NCBI RefSeq assembly: GCF_023159225.1
Contig: NC_063173.1
Coordinates: 7,198,352 to 7,262,351, forward strand
DNA length: 64,000 nucleotides
Direction of reading: 5' to 3'
Source of the DNA: Perognathus longimembris pacificus
Taxonomy: Eukaryota > Chordata > Mammalia > Rodentia > Heteromyidae
Shown here: positions 54,956-64,000 of the stretch, piece by piece
How positions within the stretch are numbered: position 1 is the stretch's first letter
How the letters are laid out: the number at the start of each line of letters is the position of its first letter
Notes under the pieces: model-generated
Seen by the model: only the letters and a program-made list of their open reading frames with translations
Databases searched by the model: none
Told to the model about the DNA's origin: nothing
Made by a program: the position numbers and the translations under genes

Positions 54956-56487
54956 AACAAAACAAATAAACAAAATAACAAAAATAAAACTGAGCTGACT
55001 AAATATAAATGGAACTATATCACACAGATGGAATTTATTTTAAAACATGTTTTTTGAGACATTTCCTCATACTTCCATACAGATTATATATTTTAGAGTA
55101 TATTCTAAATTATGTTATTTATGCAATTTTGCTTACCTAGCATTTGTGTAAAATGTATGAAATTTTATTACATAGATGACATATATGTAATATATGCCCA
55201 AGTATTGTCAATTTTTTTTTTCCTAGCTGGAGTGCACGGCTTTTTGACCTGTCTCTAGTATGGTATAGAGTTCAAGTTTTACCAATCACGGTCAAGTACT
55301 TGGGAAACGTTGGCTTTTAATGACTGAACAAACAGGAAGGAATATAAAATCAATTCATTTCCTCCCCTTGGAAGGGCGGTGGTAAGCACTAGATTTGAAT
55401 TTGCAAGTAATGATCACTTCAGGGCAAATAGTAATTAGTGTGCAATGAACAGTGTCCAGCCGGGATTGCCCTCGGAATTACCACCTAATGTGATGACAGC
55501 AGAAAATGTGCCACTACTGCTCCTAGCCAGCTCAGCTCGTGAGAGCAGGGTCTTCTCCAGAAGCTCGCGATACTTAGCCGCTCTCTGCCTCTGTGTTCTT
55601 CAGCTGTCTTGGATGCCTGATTAGGAGACATAGCTTGAACTTTTAAAACTCCTAACTGCACAAGCCTGCACTTTGAAATGAAATACACATTCAGTAGCAC
55701 ACATTGATGAATTAATTGGATAGCTTCCATGGTAACAACATCTTGAACGCAGTCTTATAAATATTTGCTTCTTATTTTCGGGAGGCAAGGAATGCTGGCT
55801 TGCAGGAGGGGAAAAAAGGAAATAAAGATCTATCTTCAAACTGTTACTGAAGCCACCAGCGAAGTCCTGAGCGGGAGCAGATGAAAGATCGTGTAACTTC
55901 CATATTCCTGCTGGGACATCACTACCAAACTAACACAGGGACCCGAACCTGTGAAAACACAGCTGCCACTCTCTAACACAGCACACCAACTTTCTGGAAG
56001 GGTATGGATCTTTCCCTTAGTGACTCAAATAGCAGCAATCTAAGCCTGTGTCAGGCAATGCAAGCACAAAAATGAGCTAGACATATGTGTTCTCCTGAAA
56101 GGACTAACTAGGAAGAAAGTTATATAACAGCTTTATGTGGTAAGTTAGATGGTGCCTCACTTTAATTCCAAAACTGCAGTTTCTTATTTGCCTCACCACA
56201 AAGTCCACTGTTAATTAGCGCCTGGGGAAACAGTCCAGTGGGAAAGTCCTATGGAGATCATCAACTTTGCTCCCCTCCTTTATCCATGTTTTTAACAGAA
56301 CTGACATAGCACTGAAACTACCCTAACAACTGGCCCTAACCTAAGCCTTAGTCATGAGGACATGTCTTTGTTCTCACAGATGAATGTATCCATCATCCAT
56401 CCCGAGCTGGATAAGTGAGGTAGCTAGGTGGAATCGACTAGAAGTCTGTGCCATCCTGTATCCCTAAGAAGTTTTGGGAAACCTGCT
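54956..56487. other. Unassigned sequence
   Basis: Starts with the A-rich SINE tail, then AT-rich DNA to about 55230. A possible antisense L2 scrap is at 56048-56100. No exon is supported. Confidence 0.4.
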
Positions 56488-56840
56488 GTACTGGCCAGGT
56501 GTAGTGGTTCACACCTCTAACCCAAGCTACTCCTAAAGATTAGGAGTGGAGATTGGGAGGCCTGTTGTCGATGGTCAGTGGGGACAAAAGTTCAGGGAGA
56601 TTTCTGTTCAACCACAAATCTTGGCACCATGACGTGTGCCCGCCTGGCAGTTATGGAGGGCATAAGAAGCAGGATTATATTCCACAGTGTCCCAACAAAA
56701 GAGTGAGTCCCGATAACTAAAACAGAAATATAACTAAAGCATGAAGGAACGCGGTCATGGCTCAAATGGTAGAGAACCTGCCTAGCAAGCATGAGGCCCT
56801 TAAATCAAGCCGCATTGCAATGACACAAGCACCACAAAAA
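56488..56840 (+). mobile_element. Diverged B1-like arm and ID-like arm separated by other sequence
   Basis: A B1-like GGCCAGGTGTAGTGGTTCAC, CTCTAACCCAAGCTACTCC is at 56492-56535. After about 200 bp comes GTCATGGCTCAAATGGTAGA, GAACCTGCCTAGCAAGCATG, AGGCCCTTAAATCAAGCCGC at 56754-56813. The second block is much closer to a plain ID monomer than to the Geo-type arm, because the insertion typical of that arm is absent. Confidence 0.65.
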
Positions 56841-57814
56841 TGATAAATTTAAAAGTCTTGCTGTTTTTAATATGGTATCACATACATATTTTTCTTTCTC
56901 TAGGAGAAAGTGCCTAGTTCTTTATTCTCCATGGTTAACACTTAGGATGAAATAAAAGTTTCAGTTGACATCTTGACAATACACAGTGTTTCTCGACTTT
57001 GGTTGCCTTTTGAATGGCACAGGAAAATATTTACAATCATATGCAGCAAGATTGTATGACCCATCAATGAAATCAGACACTGAAGGAGTAGGGCTCTGGC
57101 TGAGGTGATTTTAAAGTTCCCCAAATGATTGCAAGGTTCAAGGCTCAGTGATTTAAGAGTACAGTGAATAATAGTGACCTTTGTACAAATGGTTTAAGAT
57201 ATATGATGTGTAGGCATAAGCCAGAAGTCAGTGAGTTAAAGTCTGAGTAATGAGAAAGCAAAGAAAACGAATGCAAAACTTCAAAATTCTCGCTTCCTGA
57301 GATTTATGTGTAAAATAAGGAATGACATCCTATATTTATCTTGTAAGAAAAAGCCACTTTGACAGCAGTGTGGGTGACAGACTGGAGGTGCAGAGCCCTG
57401 AGACAGAGACCAGTTTGGAGTCTAGTGTACTTAAGGGACCACTGCAGGTTTCCATGGATACAGCTAGGCGCAGGGAATAATTTAGCAGATGAACATGGAA
57501 CACCATGTGATTTTTTTCTTGGTTTAAAGCAACCCTCTTACCTTAGTACTTCTGGGTATATTTCCAAAACACATACTCAGCATTTAAATCAAGTGCTGCA
57601 CAGAAAGTTCTTTGGGATCATGCAGATGATGCTTCATGAAAAAAAATTAGATCATAAATGTAGGTCATTAACAAATCACAGTACTTTACTTTGTAAAATA
57701 GAGATGTAAAATGATACTCATTTGAGGCATTTGTGCCTGTCTCAAATGTACAGTTAGGATAGAAAAAGTATGATTTCTAGGTTTTGAAATGCTGCTAATA
57801 CCATCTTCTGTCTG
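56841..57814. other. Unassigned sequence
   Basis: AT-rich; no repeat or exon recognised. The 116-codon plus frame at 57359-57709 has no recognisable domain. Confidence 0.4.
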
Positions 57815-58030
57815 CCAGTACTGGGGTTTGAACTTAGAACCTCGCGCCCATGCTCTTTTTCTCCTGAGGCTGGTGCTCTTCCACATGAGCCAAAACTTCA
57901 CTTCCGGCATTTTGCTGGGTAACCTAAGACAAAAGTATATGAACTTTGCTGCCCAGGCCAGCTTGGATCTGTAAACTTCACACCTCAGCTTCCTGAGTAG
58001 CTAGGATTACAGGTGTGTGCCCCCTGCTCC
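57815..58030 (-). mobile_element. Old composite SINE (B1-like/Geo), antisense
   Basis: GCCAGTACTGGGGTTTGAAC, GGCTGGTGCTCTTCCACATG, AGCCAAAACTTCACTTCC, then CTCAGCTTCCTGAGTAGCTA and GGATTACAGGTGTGTGCCCC. Confidence 0.9.
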
Positions 58031-58353
58031 AACCTCACTAACAGTATCTTAATCAACATTTTAGCCCATGTAGGAGCTCTCTCATGAGGTAGTTACGTCT
58101 CTTCATGAACAATAACTTCTCTCTTTTTCTGATCACTAGAATAAAGCTAACAACACTCTTGTCACTTTTAGTTTGGTGGACAAAATACATTCATCAGAGG
58201 AACTTCTTGGCTCTTCATGCCAATGTTGCAAATGACAACCATGATTTTGCTCTCAAGTTCACTTACAACTGATTTCACAGTAATGATACTCCTATATTAC
58301 TTCTTTATGTAATTGTTCCCAGGCTTATTCAGTTTGATCAGTGAAAGCATGAT
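58031..58353. other. Unassigned sequence
   Basis: No repeat or gene recognised. Confidence 0.5.
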
Positions 58354-58522
58354 GTTCTTTCTTTCCATTATTCTTTCTATTTCCCTCATGCTTTTTCTCC
58401 TTCCTTCCTTCCTCCCATTCTTCCTTCCTTTCTCACTTTCTTTCTTTTTCTTTTCTTGTTATTTTCTTTCCTTCTTTCTTGCTTGCTCTTGCTCCTCTTT
58501 CTCTTTCCCTTCCTCTTTCAAA
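58354..58522. repeat. Polypyrimidine (CTTT/CTTC)n tract
   Basis: About 170 bp, almost entirely C and T on the plus strand, with interleaved CTTTC and CTTCC units. It could form a triplex; the tract can arise from an antisense retroelement tail, but no body is attached. Confidence 0.9.
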
Positions 58523-59579
58523 TATTAAAGAAGCTAGTGGAAGTTTGAAATGATCAGATGTTAGCACGAGTGGGGACCAGAGGGCCTCTGATCATGTGAT
58601 TGCTATGAAATCATGTGATCTGGCCCTGCTAAGGCAACTACAGGTGGGACTCAAACGTCAATAAATCTAGGAATTTTCAAGGCAAAATTCAATAAACCTA
58701 GGCCATGACTGACGTTATAAATATCCAATGGCTTTTGGCAGAAATATAGCTAACTCAACAAAAATAATCAACCTAATAAAAATATAAGATCAATTTAGAA
58801 GCTAATATTCCCATGAAGCCTATACAAGCGTTCTGGGCTGATTGAGTTCAGTGCGGTCCAAAATGGCTCCAAAAAGTAGAGTGTTGCCAAGAGAAATATA
58901 TCATAATCATAATAGAAAGAGTTAAAATTTTGAGCATGGAAATCATTGTTATTTTCTAGGAAGTTTGACTTAGCTATTATAAGGAGAAAACGTAGATATC
59001 TATTATCTACTTGACAATAGACCAGTCTGATTCTCTTGAAGGAACAATGGAATTTGAGCGTAAATACCAGCTTAGCTTAAAGACAGGACTTGTTTTGACC
59101 GTGCGTACTGTCACTGGGTGGAGAGGAAAGTGGGTGATATGGCCTGCGCTGTCCTCCATGGGGGACTTGGGGAGAAGGGAGGGAGTATGGGTAATTGGCA
59201 CACAGAGCACTATGTGTGAGTCACGTGACCTCTAAATTAAATATTCCCCAGTGACAATTGAATTCAGGACTGTATTTTCAACTTTAATACTCCCTTCACT
59301 GTTCTAATTAGAAAACCACAGGAAGACAAAAATGGAAGAGTCCAAAAGAACAAGTTAAATGATACCTTGAGAACAGTACTGTCAAAACCCTTGGCTGGAA
59401 ACCCCGCTAGTGTGTGTGTCCTGGTTGATCAAATAAGAAGACACTGACAAAGTCAACCAGGTTCTATGAAATATATAATCTATGCACGTTTGAGTAAGTG
59501 AAAAGGGGTTGAGAATTGAAACAAGGATGTTAAAATGGAGACTGATTATTCTGTTCTCTCTACTTTGGGGTAGGTTTGA
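58523..59579. other. Unassigned sequence
   Basis: AT-rich; no repeat or exon recognised. Opposed frames at about 59007-59235 mirror each other and are not gene-like. Confidence 0.4.
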
Positions 59580-59595
59580 TAATAAAACCTTCTTT

Positions 59596-59801
59596 CTTTC
59601 TTTTTTTTTGGCCAGTCCTGCGGCTTGGACTCAGGGCCTGAGCACTGTCCCTGGCTTCTTTTTGCTCAAGGCTAGCACTCTACCACTTGAGCCACAGCGC
59701 CACTTCTGGCCCTTTTCTGTATCTGTGGTGCTGGGGAATTGAACCCAGGGCCTCATGTATACGAGGCAAGCACTCTTGCCACTAGGTCATATCTCCAGCC
59801 C
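59596..59801 (-). mobile_element. IDL-Geo SINE, antisense, imperfect target duplication
   Basis: GGCCAGTCCTGCGGCTTGGA to CATATCTCCAGCCC. Flanks are similar but no longer identical: TAATAAAACCTTCTTT (59580-59595) and TAATAAAATCCCTCTTT (59802-59818). This suggests an older insertion than the other IDL-Geo copies. A-rich subtype (GAGCAAAAAGAAG). Confidence 0.93.
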
Positions 59802-60300
59802 TAATAAAATCCCTCTTTAAAAAACACTTTCCCTCAGTGATGAGGATATAAGCCTGACTCTCAGGCTGAAATACCAGAGAAAAATCTTGGACTGTAAACA
59901 ACAAGATTATGATCATTTCAAAAAGCTAAGAGATGAAAGAACAGACTTGTTGCATGAAGCACAAGCCCACTTCTAGTAAAGAGTCAAAACCGATGAGAGG
60001 TGCTGGAGACTAACTGGTGGAGCGTGTGTGGTAAGACAAAGCAGCTCTTTCTGAGAGATGACAAAGAGTTGTGAGTTTGAGAGAAAAACTTTTTAAGATT
60101 TGGTGCAGTTTATTGTTATTCTAAAAACATTTTGGATATCGCCAAAGCTATAAAATTAAATCTTTTTAAAAGGAGAAATCTCTTGAGAGGAAAAGATGCT
60201 GGCACTCCAAGTACCAGGACAAAATGGAGAGTATAAAGGAAGAGGAGAAAAAACATCATTCGATGTACCAGAGAACAGCAAAGAACAAAAGAATTGGGTT

Positions 60301-60516
60301 TGGCTGCTGGGAATATGGCCTAGCAGTAGAGCGCTTGCTCAGCATACATGAAGAAGCCCTGGGTTCGATTCCTCAGTACCACATATAAAGAAAAAGCCAG
60401 TAGTGGTGCTGTGGCTCAAGAGGTAGAGTGCTAGCCTTGAGCAAAAAGAAGCCAGGGGCAGTGCTCAGGCCCCCAGTTCAAGCCTCAGAACTGGCAAAAA
60501 TTTAAAAATAAAAAAA
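60301..60516 (+). mobile_element. IDL-Geo SINE, older intermediate form, sense
   Basis: The left arm is more ID-like (GCTGGGAATATGGCCTAGCA, GTAGAGCGCTTGCTCAGCAT). The right arm keeps an intact B-box block (GTTCAAGCC at 60476-60484) where the young copies have GTCCAAGGC. Target duplication AAAAGAATTGGGTT (60287-60300) and AAAGAATTGGGGTT (60517-60530), with one extra G. Confidence 0.93.
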
Positions 60517-60530
60517 AAAGAATTGGGGTT

Positions 60531-60893
60531 GAAGACCATGTCAGTGTTCAAAGACTTTTTGTTGTTGTTTTGTTTTATTCTTTTTTGAGCAAAGAAGATC
60601 TAAGTCCTTTGCTCAAAAAAAAGCCAAGTACTTTATCTCCAAATTGAGAGCTCCCCTATCTTTATGCCTTGTACACGCTTTTGCTCTTGTCCAAGATTGT
60701 AGGGAGTTCTCTGAATGATTGTGATAAATGTGAACCTGCTCTAAGTGAGTCATAGAAAATAACAATTAAAGGGAACTCTGTAGAATCACTTAAAGATTAT
60801 TGATGAGTCTATTATATAAGAAAGTAGTACCTTACTGATCATTTTCCAAGTCTATGGAAGAAGTTTTTAACCATCAGCATCATCATCATTATT
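60531..60893. other. Unassigned sequence
   Basis: TTGAGCAAAGAAGATC and TTTGCTCAAAAAAAAGCC at about 60585 and 60617 are inverted repeats of one another. ATC/ATT triplets lie at 60877-60897. Confidence 0.4.
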
Positions 60894-61080
60894 ATTTATC
60901 AAGGTGATGTACAGAGGAGGTACAGTTACATAAGCAAGGCAATGAGTACATTTCTTGGCAAACATTGTTACCTGCTCCCTCAAGTTTCTCTCCCCTCTCC
61001 AAGATGTAAAGTGCATTTCCAAATATTGCCTTGTGAGTATCGCTGTTGGTCAGCATCTTCTAATCAGTGTCCTTCTACTT
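60894..61080 (-). mobile_element. LINE-1 3' end, antisense
   Basis: TTATCAAGGTGATGTACAGA and GGAGGTACAGTTACATAAGC (antisense L1 terminus), then TTACCTGCTCCCTCAAG and GTGAGTATCGCTG, shared with the antisense copy at 27778. The right boundary is uncertain. Confidence 0.7.
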
Positions 61081-61365
61081 TGCCTTCATCTTGGAATAAG
61101 ATCTTGCAGACCTTAAAACAAAACAACCCAAACCACCAAACCCAACTAAATAACCACCTGAAGCCCAAGCTGCAACACAGACCAATTAAATCAGACTGGG
61201 GACACGGTTTAGTAATTATTATTTCTTCAATACTGGAGAAAGTATCTAGGTTTGGGACACCAGTGTCATTAAAAAATGCTTACTATATATCCCACATAAC
61301 ACTGATGAAATAAGCTCCTCCCCGGTAGAAGGCCTAACAAACCTTAAAAAAAAAAAAATAGCAGC
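61081..61365. other. A-rich unassigned sequence, possibly further L1
   Basis: AACAAAACAACCCAAACC-type sequence could be the continuing antisense L1 3' UTR, but I could not match it with confidence. Confidence 0.35.
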
Positions 61366-61592
61366 GTCAGCCAAGCACAGATGGCTGTAATCCTAACTAC
61401 TTAGGAAGCTGAGATGAGAGGACCTTGGTTCAAAGCCAGCCTGGGCAGTGTCCATAGGATACTTATCTCCAATTAACCGTTGAAAAAAACAAGCATGGCA
61501 TTGTGACTCAAGTGGTAAAGTGTTAGCTTTGAGCAAAAGACACTCAAAGACAGTGTCTAGGCCCTGAGTTCAAGCCCCAGGACCAGCACACA
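61366..61592 (+). mobile_element. Old composite SINE (B1-like/Geo), plus strand
   Basis: GGCTGTAATCCTAACTACTT, AGGAAGCTGAGATGAGAGGA, linker TTATCTCCAATTAACCGTTG, right arm TTGTGACTCAAGTGGTAAAG to GAGTTCAAGCCCCAGGACC. Confidence 0.9.
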
Positions 61593-62057
61593 AACAGAAA
61601 AGAATCCATCAACACATGGAAGGAATTTTATCTGCTCTGCTGATACCTTGGTTACTCTATAGTTTTCTTTGTATTTTCAGTAATCAGCTGGATAAGAACT
61701 CAGCAAGCCCTCTTTGGCCAGAGAATGTAGAACTGCACCTAAGCATGGGCTCCTGTTTCTGCTTCTACCTTAAACTCCCATCTGGGTAGAGTTGACTTTT
61801 TTCATGCATACTGAGCCTTGCTCCTGTGCTTTGTCCCAGTGCATAATCGAGCAGGGAGTATATCTCTGGATGGACATGTCTTAGGTCTCCCTCTTCTGTA
61901 CTTCTTAGTTTTAAGTAGAATGCCTAACTTACCTGCAGGACAGTTACCTAGAGCTATCTCTCAGCTTCAGGCCAAAGCCACAATTGTTTTCCCAGCTTTG
62001 TACAAACTTGTTCTTCAGATATGAAGCGCTGCTCTGAAGTCAGTGCAGCCTCTGTGC
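61593..62057. other. Unassigned sequence
   Basis: No repeat or gene recognised. Confidence 0.5.
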
Positions 62058-62075
62058 CCTTATTTATGGATTTTT

Positions 62076-62286
62076 TTTTTTTTTTTTTTTTTTTTTGCCA
62101 GTCCTGGGCCTTGGACTCAGGGCCTGAGCACTGTCCCTGGCTTCTTTTTGCTCAAGGCTAGCACTCTGCCACTTGAGCCACAGCGCGGCTTCTGGCCGTT
62201 TTCTGTATATGTGGTACTGGGGAATCGAACCTAGGGCCTCGTGTATCCGAGGCAGGCACGCTTGCCACTAGGCTATATCCCCAGCC
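62076..62286 (-). mobile_element. IDL-Geo SINE, young, antisense, long A tail
   Basis: GCCAGTCCTGGGCCTTGGAC to CTATATCCCCAGCC, preceded by the antisense A tail (T run 62071-62096, part of it from the target). Target duplication CCTTATTTATGGATTTTT at 62058-62075 and 62287-62304. The left arm shares TCGGATACACGAGGCCCTAG with the 38514 and 43115 copies but carries the A-rich right-arm subtype. Confidence 0.96.
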
Positions 62287-62304
62287 CCTTATTTATGGAT
62301 TTTT

Positions 62305-63724
62305 AAACTAGAAATCCGAGTGGGAGATGGGCAGTGTGTATGTCTGAGACAAGCCCTTTAGATTCTTCATGCATCACGTCATTGTTAGAGAAAATTCCAA
62401 AGCAAGCCACAAGGATTTGTGATTCTAATTCGTATTTACAACTTCCTTAATGTTTGCATGGCAGACTTTCCCCTCTATTTTCCTAATGACCCTGACCCTG
62501 TAGAGACAGCAGAATTGTTACTTTCTACAGATGAGTTAATTCAAGATTAGTGATGCTAAGAAACTGACCTCTAACACAAACTCTGATGAAGCCCTAGAAC
62601 ATAGCTGTCACAAAATAAAATAAAATTATTTTGTCAAGTACATGTTTTAGAAATATAAAAGGGTAATAATACTATATCAATGTATTAGCAAATGTTTAGT
62701 GACAAGAGCTCACAGTTTAGCAAAAATAAAGCAGTATCATTTTGCCTAGGCTATTCTAGCATTCTCGGGTATTTCTCAAATAGCAACAGGAAATTCATTT
62801 ACAGAAAAGAAATCTATAGAAAGAAATGCAGGTTCATCGCCATTTATTGATGGATGAGCGAGGAAAAAGAAATAGTCATTGCCTACCTATCTAACTGAGA
62901 AACCTGCTCTACTGGAAATGCTCAAGAAACGTGTAGATGATTGTTACGGAAGGTCAGGATAACTGACAGAAGGTAAAAATTCTTACAGTCCAGAGTTCTT
63001 GAATCTGAATATTTAAATGATGCCCTTTGTTCACTATGGGGCCTGGATGGTCTGTACCAAGGTGGTGACTTTGCTATGTGGAAGTTTTCACTGCTGTTAT
63101 TTTTATGGAAATTTGTACACAGGTAATCAGCATGTATTATCAAGCTAGGATAATGAGGAGTGATGTTTAGTGTTGACAAGTTCTTCTGGGAATAAAGGAG
63201 CATGAAGAAAAACATTCAGGATGAATTTTTCCTTCCCCTCGTCGAAGTCTCCTGCGGGGAAATATGCTGCTACCATTTATCATTTAGCAGCTTTAAATAT
63301 AAACCTAAGCTTTGATCAGCTATCATTTCATGTACAATAATTTATTCTACTTAAATCAGAAGATAATTATCAATAAGTGTGTTTAAGAGAATGTTATTCC
63401 TAATCATTAACTAAAAACTCCAAAAAGAATATTTAATGACAAAATAGTTACTTACAATGAAATTAGATTTAAAAAAAAAAGGCAAAGAACACAAATCTTC
63501 ATTTTGACTATGTTTATGTAACTAAAATGATATTTTGTTTTCTACACAACTGGATTTTACAAGTTATGGTAAATGAGCATCTGACTATAGTTAGAATGTT
63601 AGGAAAGCAAATTATTTATTAAAAATAATTTCAAAAGATAGTGCTAGAAAATAGACTGGGCCAGTGGTTAGAAAGTCTGAGTTCAAAATGGATCTGCCGC
63701 TTGAGTTCACGCTTACGTGTGCAT
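62305..63724. other. AT-rich unassigned sequence
   Basis: A possible antisense MIR fragment lies at 62450-62590 (TTACTTTCTACAGATGAGTT, then AAGAAACTGACCTC). Otherwise nothing recognised. Confidence 0.4.
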
Positions 63725-64000
63725 GTTATGCTTTGAATATAAAATATCCTCCGTGTATAGAAAGCTTGGTGCCCCGCTAGTGGCACTATGTTGGGAGGTT
63801 GTAGAAACCTAGAGGTGTGGCTAGTTGAAGTCAGCAATCAGTAGGGAAATACTTTTGAAGTGATGTCCTAACTCGTTCCCATGTCTCACTCTTTGCTTAC
63901 TTCTTTCCGGGGTTGAACAGCCTCCTCTTCTACCAGTTCCTGCCACCATGATGTTCTATCCTAACTCAGTCAAAAGGTAATGGCACCCATGGACCATGGA
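63725..64000 (+). mobile_element. MaLR/MLT-type LTR, cut by the window edge
   Basis: TTATGCTTTGAATATAAAAT, GCTTGGTGCCCCGCTAGTGG, CACTATGTTGGGAGGTTGTA, AGAGGTGTGGCTAGTTG and GCCACCATGATGTTCTATCC follow the MLT/MST-like LTR layout (TTATGGTTTGAATATGAAAT ... GGTCCCCAGCTGGTGG ... GCTATTGGGAGGTGG). The 3' end lies beyond the window. Confidence 0.6.

Noticed and set aside
27520..62234. A recurring peptide with LSTVPGF and TLPLEPQRHFWPF in open frames at 27520-27924, 43167-43367, 52324-52545, 59509-59742 and 62043-62234
   Set aside because: All five lie on the antisense strand of IDL-Geo SINEs. The repeated protein sequence reflects the repeat, not a gene family.

Overview
This window is non-coding DNA from a mammalian nuclear genome, most likely a geomyoid rodent (kangaroo rat, pocket mouse or pocket gopher). 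The main evidence is nine copies of a roughly 200 bp composite SINE. Its left arm is ID/tRNA-Ala-like and its right arm matches my memory of the IDL-Geo family, described as restricted to Geomyoidea. Seven of the nine have clean 13-18 bp target-site duplications (TSDs) that can be read directly; the other two have imperfect or slightly altered ones. The background holds about 35 older copies of a second composite SINE (7SL/B1-like left arm, same right arm). It also holds LINE-1 3' ends, two ERV1-type solo LTRs, one MaLR-type LTR, scattered MIR/L2/L1M fossils and many (CA)n microsatellites.

I found no protein-coding exon, no processed pseudogene and no RNA gene I would defend. The open reading frames are short, overlap in several frames, and mostly lie in SINEs, LTRs or microsatellites. 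The window is an intergenic segment or a large intron; the sequence does not say which.

Layout: 1-13.5 kb holds AT-rich sequence with old composite SINEs and a large (CA)31. 13.6-14.3 kb is an ERV1-like solo LTR with two duplicated internal modules. 15.9-27 kb is dense in antisense composite SINEs, with a stack of three at 24.5-25.4 kb. 27.4-29 kb has a young SINE beside two LINE-1 3' ends lying head to head. 29-35 kb is the longest repeat-poor stretch, with several long poly-C tracts and the best candidate conserved non-coding sequence. 35-43.5 kb carries three young SINEs and two LINE-1 3' ends. 47.7-48.2 kb is a second LTR related to the first. 49.6-62.3 kb is rich in SINEs of both ages, with an L2 fragment and a polypyrimidine tract. 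The right edge cuts through a MaLR-type LTR.

No gene system operates here. The points worth following are: the shared SINE right arm, which looks like a diverged ID monomer; repeated growth of (CA)n microsatellites from SINE 3' ends; six poly-C/poly-G tracts of at least 12 bp; the duplicated modules in the LTR; and a few strong CTCF-like motifs.
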